Part shown: piece by piece, positions 57,042-64,000 of the stretch
Position numbering within the stretch: the stretch's first letter is position 1
Layout of the letters: every line of letters begins with the position of its first letter
From: Hymenobacter sediminis
Lineage (GTDB): Bacteria; Bacteroidota; Bacteroidia; Cytophagales; Hymenobacteraceae
Reading direction: 5' to 3'
Assembly (NCBI RefSeq): GCF_003231285.1
Contig: NZ_QKNS01000007.1
Span: 303,104 to 367,103, forward strand
Length of the DNA: 64,000 nucleotides
The notes under the pieces: generated by a model
Told to the model about the DNA's origin: nothing
The model's input: the letters and a program-made list of their open reading frames with translations, nothing else
Databases searched by the model: none
Translations under genes and position numbers: made by a program

Positions 57042-60000
57042 TGGCTGCTACAACCTATGCGCAACTACAATCCCAGTTAGATCAACTGAACCTGGATTTT
57101 ACCAACAGCCTACGAGCTGGGGCAAACCTGGATGGGCCCGTATTGGCTGCTCTGCTCAATCGGCAAAGCCAGCTAATGAAGGACCTGGCTTTACTGGCAG
57201 CTGCCGGTGCGTCCGTGCTGCGCTACGGCTCGGGTAAGCCCGCCAATACCCTCGGCAAGGATGGCGACGTGTACCGCGACACAGCCACCGGCGACGAATA
57301 CCAGAAGGCAAGCGGGGCCTATGTGCTGCGCATGAATCTGAAGGGTGAGCCGGGAAAAACACCCGTGCCCGGTCAGGACTACCAGAGTGGTGAGGATGGA
57401 CTTGATGGTGAGGATGGCAACAGCACTTTTGCCGAAACCTACGCGCCAGATGACGCGCTGGGCATTGACAAGGACATCTGGATTTACGTCAACACGACCG
57501 ACAAAACCGCTTCCTACTTTGCGAAGGTGGCAGGCAAGTGGCGCCCAGTAGGTAGTGCTGTAGGCGGGGGTACCACACCGCCTACTACTACCCCTGCCAA
57601 CCAAGCGCCCACAATCACCTTTACCGCACCCGCTTCGGGTGCTACCGTGCCAGTGGGTACCGTGCTAACCCTCACGGCCACAGCGACCGACGATACGGCG
57701 GTTACGTCAGTGGAGTTCCTCAATGGCTCTACGGGGGGCAGCCTGGGCACGGCCAATAAAAACGGCACTACCTATACCCTGAGCTACACCGTCAACACAG
57801 CTGGGCCGATGAGCTTCGTAGCCAAGGCCACCGATGGCGCGGGCCTAAGCAGCACAGCGACGGTTTCTATTACGGTGCAGGCCGCTGCGCCGCCGGTGAA
57901 CCAAGCCCCCTCGGTGGCCTTGACGGGTAACAGCACCGGCACCGTAGGCGTGTCGCAGAGCTTCCAAGCCATTGCCTCGGACAGCGATGGGACCGTTACG
58001 AAGGTGGAGCTAGTGGATGCGAACGGGGCAGTACTGGCCTCGGATACTACTTCACCCTACGTCTTGGACTGGACGCCCTCAGCAGTGGGCACGTTCAAGG
58101 TGCGGGCGAAAGTGACCGATGATGATGGGGCTACGGCCTTCTCTTCGGAGGTAAGCGTAGTTGTAAATCCGGCCCCGTCAGGTGGATCCTCCATCCCAGC
58201 GGGCGCTGCTCACCTGCTCATCATGGATGGGCAGAGCAACAGTAGCGGCATCAATTCCATCACGGAGTTCCAGCAGACTACTTACCCGCTGCTTGCCTCA
58301 GATCCGCTGGATGAGTTTGCGCGCGCATACATCTGGACTGATAACAAGTGGCAGAAACTCCGCTGGGGCCTCAACAACCGAGGCGCTGGCGGCAACGGGT
58401 TCGGCGCGGAAATCGGCTTTGCCCAGCGCTGGGAAGCCGAGAACCCCACTGGTGACTTGTACATCGTCAAACACGGCTCACCGGGTAACCCGATTAACTC
58501 CTGGAGGCCGGGAAACTTCCAGTACACCAGCTTAGTGCAGGACGTGACGGCAGCCAAAAACAACCTGGTGGCAGCCGGCAAAACCCCCTACGTGGTGGGC
58601 TTCCTCTGGAACCAATGGGAGAGCGACGAGGGTAGCGCCAGTGGCTACTATCAAGGCAAGCTCACCGATCTGATTCAGCGGCTGATAGCGGACAACGTAA
58701 TTTTGGCAACGACCAAAAAAGGCATCGTGGGCCGCACGTCTGGAATGCTGGCAGAGCAAAATGCCTACATCGCTACGGATGCTAACAGCAAACTGCTCAA
58801 TACGACCGGCTTCCCCCTGAATTCGGATGACAACCTGCACTACACCGGCCGCAGCCAGTACCTGCTCGGGGGGTACGATGCGTTCAACTACTTCTACGGC
58901 AGCTCAGCCGCCTATCCGTTCCCCTTGGTGCCCAGCGGTAGCAACCCCGCGCCCAAGACGCCGGCCATTACAGCGGACCGACCCGTATTGCAGGCTGGAG
59001 TAACAGTAGACCAGACCAGCCCAGCGCTCTATTACTGGGGCTTTTCCGGTATTGCCAGCTCTGCCCAGGGGGCCATCTATGGCAACGACCCTGGCTTCTT
59101 CACGGAGTTTAAGTTTAACAGCACCGGCTTTACGCTGACGGCCCCTACCCTCGGCGGGTTTGCGCAGAAGTATGACGTGTATGTAGACGGGGTGAAGAAG
59201 GGCACGATGGATGAGGCCACCAATGGCGGCACCATTACAATTTCGGGCCTGACCAACGCCGTGCATACGGCCCGGCTGGTTCCCAACGGGGGCTACCTGT
59301 TTGTCAAGACCGTGGCTATTTCAACGGTTGCCGTTACCACGCCAGAGGAGCCTGCTTACGTGCCCGGCTCCAACGGCAAACCCGTTCTAATTAGCGGAGC
59401 CTACGCCAGCATTCAGGATAACCGGGTGCTGTATTCTCCGAGCCAGTGGGCGGCCGACAGCACCAACCGGGCACGGTTCTCCCAGACTGGCTACCTGGAA
59501 ATCAACTTTACCGGCCCGCGTGTCGCCCTAGATGCCCCCGACTTTGGCGGCTATCCGGTGGATATGGATGTGTACATTGATAACGCGTTCCGCCAGAACA
59601 TTACCCGCCCGGCTACTACTAATGGGGGCATGATTGAGCTGTTTGCCGTCTCCAATCTTTCCGACACGACGCACACGCTTAAGCTGGTGCCCAAGAACGG
59701 CAAGTACGCCATGTTTGGAAGGCTACGGGTGCCCTCGGCTAACTCTGGTCAGGAGTTGCTGCTCAACCCCTCCTTTGACAGCCCAGCCACCGGCAACGAG
59801 GCTACAGGTTGGAAAGCAGCCGGAGACTGGCAGGTGCTAGGCAACGGCACGGCCACACACGTTGCCCTGCCCAGTGCTGTGAGTGCCTACCTATCGCAGC
59901 GGATTACAGGACTAACCGTAGGGGCCGCCTATAAGGTGCGCACTGTCTTTACGCAATCAGGCGGTTCCTTGGTAATGGACTCCGAAACGGGCGCGGCCAA

Positions 60001-60130
60001 CAACGGTGCCGTAGGCGGCGGGGATTCCTTCTACTTGTTCACCGCTACCCAAACGTTCGAAACGTTCCGATTCAAATACGGCTACGGCGGGCCCATTACG
60101 CTGGACTTGTTCAGCGTCAGCCCGGTGTAA
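57041..60130 (+). CDS. Tail fibre-like protein with Ig and SGNH-esterase domains
   Basis: 1029 residues. N-terminal helical/collagen-like part (LKGEPGKTPVPGQDYQSGED, ~100-135), two Ig-like domains (~186-280 and ~288-378), then an SGNH/sialate O-acetylesterase-type domain at ~390-615: GQSNSSG (Ser ~398), the block GFLWNQWESDEG and D596/H600 in DDNLHYTG as the possible catalytic pair. Two later beta domains (PVLQAGVTVDQTSPALYYWG; KPVLISGAYASIQDNRVLYS) and a C-terminal lectin-like part follow. It should bind the host surface and remove ester groups from polysaccharide. Terminator 23 bp after. Confidence 0.78.
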   Translation: MAATTYAQLQSQLDQLNLDFTNSLRAGANLDGPVLAALLNRQSQLMKDLALLAAAGASVLRYGSGKPANTLGKDGDVYRDTATGDEYQKASGAYVLRMNLKGEPGKTPVPGQDYQSGEDGLDGEDGNSTFAETYAPDDALGIDKDIWIYVNTTDKTASYFAKVAGKWRPVGSAVGGGTTPPTTTPANQAPTITFTAPASGATVPVGTVLTLTATATDDTAVTSVEFLNGSTGGSLGTANKNGTTYTLSYTVNTAGPMSFVAKATDGAGLSSTATVSITVQAAAPPVNQAPSVALTGNSTGTVGVSQSFQAIASDSDGTVTKVELVDANGAVLASDTTSPYVLDWTPSAVGTFKVRAKVTDDDGATAFSSEVSVVVNPAPSGGSSIPAGAAHLLIMDGQSNSSGINSITEFQQTTYPLLASDPLDEFARAYIWTDNKWQKLRWGLNNRGAGGNGFGAEIGFAQRWEAENPTGDLYIVKHGSPGNPINSWRPGNFQYTSLVQDVTAAKNNLVAAGKTPYVVGFLWNQWESDEGSASGYYQGKLTDLIQRLIADNVILATTKKGIVGRTSGMLAEQNAYIATDANSKLLNTTGFPLNSDDNLHYTGRSQYLLGGYDAFNYFYGSSAAYPFPLVPSGSNPAPKTPAITADRPVLQAGVTVDQTSPALYYWGFSGIASSAQGAIYGNDPGFFTEFKFNSTGFTLTAPTLGGFAQKYDVYVDGVKKGTMDEATNGGTITISGLTNAVHTARLVPNGGYLFVKTVAISTVAVTTPEEPAYVPGSNGKPVLISGAYASIQDNRVLYSPSQWAADSTNRARFSQTGYLEINFTGPRVALDAPDFGGYPVDMDVYIDNAFRQNITRPATTNGGMIELFAVSNLSDTTHTLKLVPKNGKYAMFGRLRVPSANSGQELLLNPSFDSPATGNEATGWKAAGDWQVLGNGTATHVALPSAVSAYLSQRITGLTVGAAYKVRTVFTQSGGSLVMDSETGAANNGAVGGGDSFYLFTATQTFETFRFKYGYGGPITLDLFSVSPV

Positions 60131-60152
60131 CGGCACTACGCACATCTGTACG

Positions 60153-60187
60153 AAAAAGCCCTGGCTTACATCAGCCAGGGCTTTTTT
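60153..60187. terminator. Bidirectional terminator of late unit 1
   Basis: AAAAAGCCCTGGCT pairs perfectly with AGCCAGGGCTTTTT over TACATC, ending T6. It separates the rightward fibre gene from the leftward cargo cassette; its T-run overlaps the stop codon of the gene at 60186. Confidence 0.9.
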
Positions 60188-60347
60188 ACTTATTTTTTAC
60201 TTTGGATTTTTTCTCCTGCCGGTACCAGTCAGGCCAATATTCCTCTGGCATTTCATCCCAATCACACAGAGGGTACGGCGGCCCTAGTCGTTTAGTCTCT
60301 CCAGTAGGCAGTATAAAGCCAATCCACTTTTGTAAAGTTTTAAGCAT
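60186..60347 (-). CDS. Small hypothetical protein of cargo cassette
   Basis: 53 residues from the ATG complement 60345-60347; an earlier ATG at 60414-60416 would overlap the upstream gene by 46 bp and is less likely. LKTLQKWIGFILPTGETKRL then an acidic, Trp/Tyr-rich YPLCDWDEMPEEYWPDWYRQ and a Lys-rich end. AT-rich. Third gene of the leftward cassette. Unknown. Confidence 0.5.
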   Translation of the reverse strand: MLKTLQKWIGFILPTGETKRLGPPYPLCDWDEMPEEYWPDWYRQEKKSKVKNK

Positions 60348-60370
60348 AGAGTTAGGTGATGTGGAGTGAG

Positions 60371-60616
60371 TTATTGTGTTTTGTTTGTCAACGCGCGAAA
60401 AATACCGAGTGGCCATGCGGCAAACGCGACAACTAGGGAGAGCATCAGGTTATCGCCTGTGTAACCACACCGCCGGCCTTCGCTGTGTAAAGCTTCTGCT
60501 ATAGTTGCACCCTTGCTAGCTAGCTGAATTAGAATGCCAATCACTAGCACGGCCGCGCCCATATCAAAGTAGGTGAATAGCAAGTCATATGCTTGATGTA
60601 TCCAATAGAAATTCAT
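60371..60616 (-). CDS. Small two-span membrane protein of cargo cassette
   Basis: 81 residues with two hydrophobic helices (MGAAVLVIGILIQLAS; NLMLSLVVAFAAWPLGIF) separated by a charged loop (EALHSEGRRCGYTGDN). Holin-like architecture, but its position beside the acyltransferase on the opposite strand to the late genes favours an accessory of surface modification or exclusion. AT-rich. Confidence 0.55.
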   Translation of the reverse strand: MNFYWIHQAYDLLFTYFDMGAAVLVIGILIQLASKGATIAEALHSEGRRCGYTGDNLMLSLVVAFAAWPLGIFRALTNKTQ

Positions 60617-60674
60617 ACAGTAAAGATATTATGATATACCGGTATACCGCCACTTTACTGGCGAGTAAAACTGC

Positions 60675-61850
60675 TTACCTAGAAACAGCAAATCGTCTTC
60701 TAATAAACTTATTCATAGGCTCCTCAACTAGATAATATAGTCCAATGGATAGTGCATTTATAATTAAAAACACGAGCATATATTTCACTGGGGTATCCGG
60801 CTTCAGCCGCCCAACCAACTCTCGGTAAATTATACCAGCGTGGAGTAGGTAGAAAGCATACGAACTTTTGCCTAACACATCCGCTACCTTAGAAGAAAGC
60901 AGCCGAGAAAGCCAAGTACTTTCCGTAACTAAGCCCCACAACAAGCAGGCTACTGTGAAGGGCAGAATGAAGTTATTGAGCATCATTCCGTAGGGGTGGT
61001 CAATGGCTGGAGCAACGCCAAAGTGCCGTTGAATAGCCACGAGACCACACACACAGGCGAGGATGCCCACTATGGCACCATAGGTGCGCGCGCCAGAAGA
61101 GGACACAGCACGGACGTTCTGATTGCGCAAGTAGAATGCGAGTAACATTCCTACCAGAAACTCAAAGATGCGACCGAAAATCGTGTAGCTGAAAAAGAGC
61201 GGATACGAGTCTAGGAAGCCATAGGGCCCCGTTGGCAGTCCCTCTTTGAGTAGTAGTCCTAGCCCTAAAACGCAGACCCAGGTGAGCACCAGTGTACCAA
61301 TCTGGCGCCCATAGGAGGCACGTAACCCAACCGTAAAGAGCACAAGTGGGGCTAGAGCATAGAAGCATTCTTCTACTGTCAATGACCAGCCCTGACCTAC
61401 CCCAGAGTAAATGACCTTGAAAAAGAATCCTCGTAAAAACGTGATGTTCAGTAAGTATTTCTCCCCAATGGGGATATTCACTAGGTTATCGTAGTCTGGG
61501 TATTTTAGCAGATACAGAAAGGTTAGAGAGGTCAGGAGGAAATAGACCGGGTAAATGCGAGCAATTCTATTGCGGAAATAAGTAAACACGAAGGTGCGGC
61601 TCCGTTCTATCTTCCCTAGATAGCGGTAAGCAATCAGAAAGCCGCTCAACACGAAGAATATGCTGACGCCGATGTGCAGTTCATGCACCAAATCACGAAG
61701 TAATAATGAGTCTGTAAAAACCTGATAAATATTGTAGTGATACAGATAAACTAAGTACGCTGCTACGCTACGCAATCCGGTCAGGGGTTTGAAGTAAGCA
61801 TTACCTGATTCTTGCGCAATTGAAGAAGGATGCGTCTGGGTTAAAGGCAT
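60675..61850 (-). CDS. OafA-type membrane O-acyltransferase (lysogenic conversion candidate)
   Basis: 391 residues from the ATG complement 61848-61850 (a TTG start at 61910 is less likely). About ten membrane helices with acyltransferase-3 marks: FKPLTGLRSVAAYLVYLYHY (catalytic His region), HIGVSIFFVLSGFLIAYRYL, RNRIARIYPVYFLLTSLTFL, GWSLTVEECFYALAPLVLFT, and a C-terminal YAFYLLHAGIIYRELVGRL. These enzymes acylate cell-surface polysaccharide. AT-rich and leftward inside the late region, under its own bacteroidal promoter, it fits a phage moron expressed in the lysogen. Confidence 0.85.
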   Translation of the reverse strand: MPLTQTHPSSIAQESGNAYFKPLTGLRSVAAYLVYLYHYNIYQVFTDSLLLRDLVHELHIGVSIFFVLSGFLIAYRYLGKIERSRTFVFTYFRNRIARIYPVYFLLTSLTFLYLLKYPDYDNLVNIPIGEKYLLNITFLRGFFFKVIYSGVGQGWSLTVEECFYALAPLVLFTVGLRASYGRQIGTLVLTWVCVLGLGLLLKEGLPTGPYGFLDSYPLFFSYTIFGRIFEFLVGMLLAFYLRNQNVRAVSSSGARTYGAIVGILACVCGLVAIQRHFGVAPAIDHPYGMMLNNFILPFTVACLLWGLVTESTWLSRLLSSKVADVLGKSSYAFYLLHAGIIYRELVGRLKPDTPVKYMLVFLIINALSIGLYYLVEEPMNKFIRRRFAVSR

Positions 61851-61892
61851 GAAATGAGAAAGTAAGTATCGTATTGCTATCTGTGAAGGCAG

Positions 61893-61921
61893 CAAAGATA
61901 CATTCTCCAAAAGCCTCCCAA
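61893..61921 (-). promoter_or_regulatory. Bacteroidota promoter of the acyltransferase cassette
   Basis: Read leftward: TTG (complement of 61919-61921), 18 bp, then TATCTTTG (complement of 61893-61900), an exact TAnnTTTG -7 box. The start codon is about 43 bp further on. Host-type promoter, so the cassette can be expressed from the repressed prophage. Confidence 0.65.
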
Positions 61922-61947
61922 TTCGCGTGCACGGCTTAAAACTTCGC

Positions 61948-62024
61948 GGCGTTTTGCCCCTAGTTTGCGGCGTTTCGGCGGGGGAGCGTTTTGTATTGGC
62001 TCGGGGTAGTTGGAGTTTTGGACT
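61948..62024 (+). promoter_or_regulatory. Late promoter-like block, copy 2
   Basis: Same block as at 50598: GGCGTTTTGC (61948-61957), 32 bp, TTTGTAT (61990-61996), CGGGG (62002), GTTGGAGTTT (62009-62018), and the ATG again 16 bp from the start of that box. Lies directly after the cargo cassette and restarts late transcription. Confidence 0.65.
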
Positions 62025-62447
62025 ATGCCGAAACTGCTCACTCAGCCGCTTACCTTGGAACTGCGTCCCTACTGTGCTGGGGGCATCTATTTGCGCTGGC
62101 TCAGCTCCCTAGGCAACTGGGAAGGCTGGCACTTCGACGGTGACACCGACGACAACACGCCAGCACCAACAACTAATAGTTTCCAGCCAGCCAAGGGAGC
62201 AGCCGTGAAGCTCCGCAGCGAAGGCCGTAACCGTCAGCTGCTGCGCGCCGGCAACCTGACGCCTGCTCAGCATGCCGTGCTCAGCACCTTGCAGGATTCC
62301 CCGCAGGTCTATATCCAGTCGGCTACGGGGCATCTTACCCCTGTTACCGTGGTGCCCGCCGCTACAGGCCGCACCTCTTCGGAAACCCGCACCGAGTTCG
62401 ACGTGGAAATCGACCTGGGCCCGCGCAATGCTATTTCCCGAATATGA
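62025..62447 (+). CDS. Phage late hypothetical protein
   Basis: 140 residues from ATG 62025 (TTG-type upstream starts lie within the promoter-like block). PKLLTQPLTLELRPYCAGGI, YLRWLSSLGNWEGWHFDGDT, then PAKGAAVKLRSEGRNRQLLR, AGNLTPAQHAVLSTLQDSPQ and VTVVPAATGRTSSETRTEFD. Beta-rich, probable tail or baseplate subunit; similar small proteins precede large tail proteins in Bacteroidota phages. Coupled to the next gene by ATGA. Confidence 0.6.
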   Translation: MPKLLTQPLTLELRPYCAGGIYLRWLSSLGNWEGWHFDGDTDDNTPAPTTNSFQPAKGAAVKLRSEGRNRQLLRAGNLTPAQHAVLSTLQDSPQVYIQSATGHLTPVTVVPAATGRTSSETRTEFDVEIDLGPRNAISRI

Positions 62448-64000
62448 GCGCGGCTTCACTGGTATTGCGGGATGGTAGCCGCCTGCCCTTGGGCGCCGAT
62501 CAGCGCGTGGGCGTTACGGTGCAAGCCAATGACCTGCTGAAGGCTGACTCGGTGCAGGCGGACTATAGTTCAACCCTGACCTTGGCGGATACTCCGAAGG
62601 TGCGCGCCGCACTGGAACAGGCCCAGCACGGGCCGGCTCTGACGGATGCGCCCTACCAGCAATTGCCCTGCACGCTGGAAGCCGGCGGGCTGGAGGTATT
62701 GCCCGGGGCCGTGGCCATTATCGAGCAGCACCAGGTGGGCACCGGCTTCGAAGCCCAGGTCGTCGGCGGCAACAAAAGCTTTTACGCCACCATTGAGGGC
62801 AAAAAGCTACGCGAACTTCAGTTTCCGGACAGCACCGTCCACGATTGGACCTTGCCCGCCGCCGTGAAGGGCGCGGCCCACACCAGCTACCGCCAGGCCT
62901 ACTGCTACGAGCTCTACGACCGGGGCAAGGGCGGGCCGGCGGCGGAAGCTACTGTGCACCTGCATAAAGATGAGGTGTACCCGAGCGTGTACGCCCGCGC
63001 CGTGTGGGAGCAAATCTTTGTGGAGGCGGGCTTTCGCTGGGCTGGGCCCCTGCCCGAGCTCTTTGACCGCCTGCTCCTGCCTACTACCAGCCTGCCCACC
63101 TACGGGGAAGAGGTCAGAAATGCCGCCAAGCTGGTGGCCGGCATTGATAGCCGAGGCGATAAAAACCGCATCTACGGCCGGCCCTACGAAGGACGGGACG
63201 AAGTAGTCCGGACCGTGCCCTTTGACTACACGGCTGCCCAGTACGGGTATCTGGCCCCGACGACGCCCGGCGTGTACAGCCCGGCTACGTACCGCTGGAA
63301 AGCCCCGTTCGTCTGCTACGTCAACGTTTCGGCTACCACGACGGCGGTTATCGAAAGCCCGTATGGCTCTGCCCGCGCGCAGGTGTTTGTCTACATCAAC
63401 GGGCAGGAAATAGCCGGCGGTGAGCGGCAAGTCAGCAAAAAAAGCAGCCAGGACAAAAGCTATCTGACCCTTTCCGTCAGCCTGAGCAAATACCTGGTAC
63501 AGCAAGGCGACGAAGTAGAAATCCGCCTCAAGCTCACGGGGCAGGACTCGCAGGGTATTTTCCGCAAGTGGGGCTACGAGGCCTTTACCGGCTACATCTA
63601 TACAGTCGGCGGCAACGCGCTGCCCCTGGATAGCTTTTCGGTGGAAATCCTGCCCGACCTGCCGCCTGGTGGGCGCATCCGTTTGCAGGAGCTGCTGCCC
63701 GACTGGAGCCAACGCGACTTTGTGAAGGGCTTTATTGGCCTGTTTGGCCTGACCCAACAGACGGACCCCTACACGCGGCTGGTGCGCTTCACGCCCACCG
63801 GCCCCGCGCTGGCTCAGGCCTTGACCAATGCCCCCGATTGGAGCGACAAAGTAGATACCAGCCAGCCTGCCCCGCGCCTTTTCCACCTGCCCGGCGTAGC
63901 CCAGCGCAACTGGTTTCGCTGGAAAGAGGATGAGGCCAACCCCAGGTCGGCTAAGCAGCTCGGTGACGGCATGCTGCCCTGTCCGGATGCTACGCTGGAG
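62444..64000 (+). CDS. Large late structural protein, 3' end cut by window
   Basis: At least 519 codons from ATG 62444, overlapping the previous stop (ATGA); open to the last base. Good coding pattern throughout: SLVLRDGSRLPLGADQRVGV, DTPKVRAALEQAQHGPALTD, LEAGGLEVLPGAVAIIEQHQ, ASFVCYVNVSATT-like beta segments (KAPFVCYVNVSATTTAVIES), VFVYINGQEIAGGERQVSKK, IRLQELLPDWSQRDFVKGFI, GLFGLTQQTDPYTRLVRFTP. The Leu/Gly-rich DWSQRDFVKGFIxLFxL stretch is frequent in Bacteroidota phage baseplate-type proteins. No catalytic motif seen. A long antisense frame inside it is a codon-bias shadow. Confidence 0.7.
   Translation, partial: MSAASLVLRDGSRLPLGADQRVGVTVQANDLLKADSVQADYSSTLTLADTPKVRAALEQAQHGPALTDAPYQQLPCTLEAGGLEVLPGAVAIIEQHQVGTGFEAQVVGGNKSFYATIEGKKLRELQFPDSTVHDWTLPAAVKGAAHTSYRQAYCYELYDRGKGGPAAEATVHLHKDEVYPSVYARAVWEQIFVEAGFRWAGPLPELFDRLLLPTTSLPTYGEEVRNAAKLVAGIDSRGDKNRIYGRPYEGRDEVVRTVPFDYTAAQYGYLAPTTPGVYSPATYRWKAPFVCYVNVSATTTAVIESPYGSARAQVFVYINGQEIAGGERQVSKKSSQDKSYLTLSVSLSKYLVQQGDEVEIRLKLTGQDSQGIFRKWGYEAFTGYIYTVGGNALPLDSFSVEILPDLPPGGRIRLQELLPDWSQRDFVKGFIGLFGLTQQTDPYTRLVRFTPTGPALAQALTNAPDWSDKVDTSQPAPRLFHLPGVAQRNWFRWKEDEANPRSAKQLGDGMLPCPDATLE

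Larger units (their letters stand above)
39318..64000. mobile_element. Prophage (tailed dsDNA phage), right end outside window
   Basis: A continuous block with phage logic: leftward HTH repressor with divergent operators, antirepressor, many small overlapping ATGA/TAATG-coupled genes, HNH protein, replication initiator with internal repeats, DnaB helicase, small and large terminase, tail-type proteins with fibre-like and esterase domains, and a cargo acyltransferase cassette in opposite orientation. Gene packing is much tighter than in the flanking chromosome. The left boundary is set by the att-like fragment; the host gene at 38762 lies outside. No integrase or transposase is visible, so insertion mechanism is unknown. 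Confidence 0.9.

Noticed and set aside
62807..63886. 359-codon leftward ORF at the right end
   Set aside because: Antisense to a well-formed, coupled late gene; product is Ala/Gly/Arg-rich and featureless.
1..64000. CRISPR arrays, rRNA operons or complete tRNA genes
   Set aside because: No regularly spaced repeats of CRISPR type, no rRNA-like sequence and no complete cloverleaf were seen by eye; only the partial 3'-end-like fragment at 39318.

Overview
The window looks like chromosome of a Hymenobacter-like member of the Bacteroidota (Cytophagales). Evidence: GC-rich coding DNA, few Shine-Dalgarno sequences, a promoter of the Bacteroidota type (TTTG-N19-TATATTTG at 17850), very frequent CTACCCC/GGGGTAG words, and protein families typical of that group. 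This assignment is inference from content; no rRNA or complete tRNA gene is visible.

Bases 1 to about 39.2 kb are ordinary chromosome. They hold a MOSC protein (cut by the left edge), DUF547 and DUF2461 proteins, a deoxynucleoside kinase, a GNAT acetyltransferase, a CDGSH iron-sulfur protein, an acyl-CoA-binding protein, a secreted amidohydrolase, a CinA-type protein, two zinc-dependent phospholipase C-like proteins, a manganese catalase, a cyclophilin lipoprotein, an M13 metallopeptidase lipoprotein and exonuclease VII (xseA-xseB). Two complete tripartite RND efflux operons are present: a drug type (22.35-28.2 kb, adaptor-permease-TolC) and a heavy-metal CzcA type (30.7-37.2 kb, His-rich small protein-permease-TolC-adaptor). 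Nearly every transcription unit ends in a strong hairpin, and two related long palindromes sit between convergent gene pairs (2661 and 37289). At 17.9-21.6 kb there is an unusual six-gene cassette: two tandem copies of a small Cys-ended soluble protein plus a polytopic membrane protein, followed by a histidine kinase without a sensor domain and a receiver-only response regulator.

From about 39.3 kb to the right edge lies a tailed-phage prophage, cut by the window end. Its left end carries a 23-nt sequence resembling the 3' end of a tRNA or tmRNA followed by a terminator, a plausible attL. Then come a leftward CI-like repressor, an operator region built on TGTGAAAC/GTTTCACA, a KilAC antirepressor, and a run of small early genes with an HNH protein, a DnaQ-like exonuclease, a replication initiator carrying four iteron-like repeats inside its coding sequence (probable origin) and a DnaB helicase. 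The late region starts at 50.6 kb with terS and terL, then a gene with an in-frame slippery T-run that needs a -1 frameshift, small tail-type genes and a 1029-residue tail protein with Ig-like and SGNH-esterase domains. A leftward, AT-rich cargo cassette (60.2-61.9 kb) encodes an OafA-type O-acyltransferase. The late genes then resume at 62.0 kb behind a second copy of the same conserved promoter-like block that precedes terS.

No integrase, portal, major capsid protein, tape-measure protein or lysin could be recognised inside the window; they may lie beyond base 64000 or be too divergent to see by eye. The last gene, from 62444, runs off the window.
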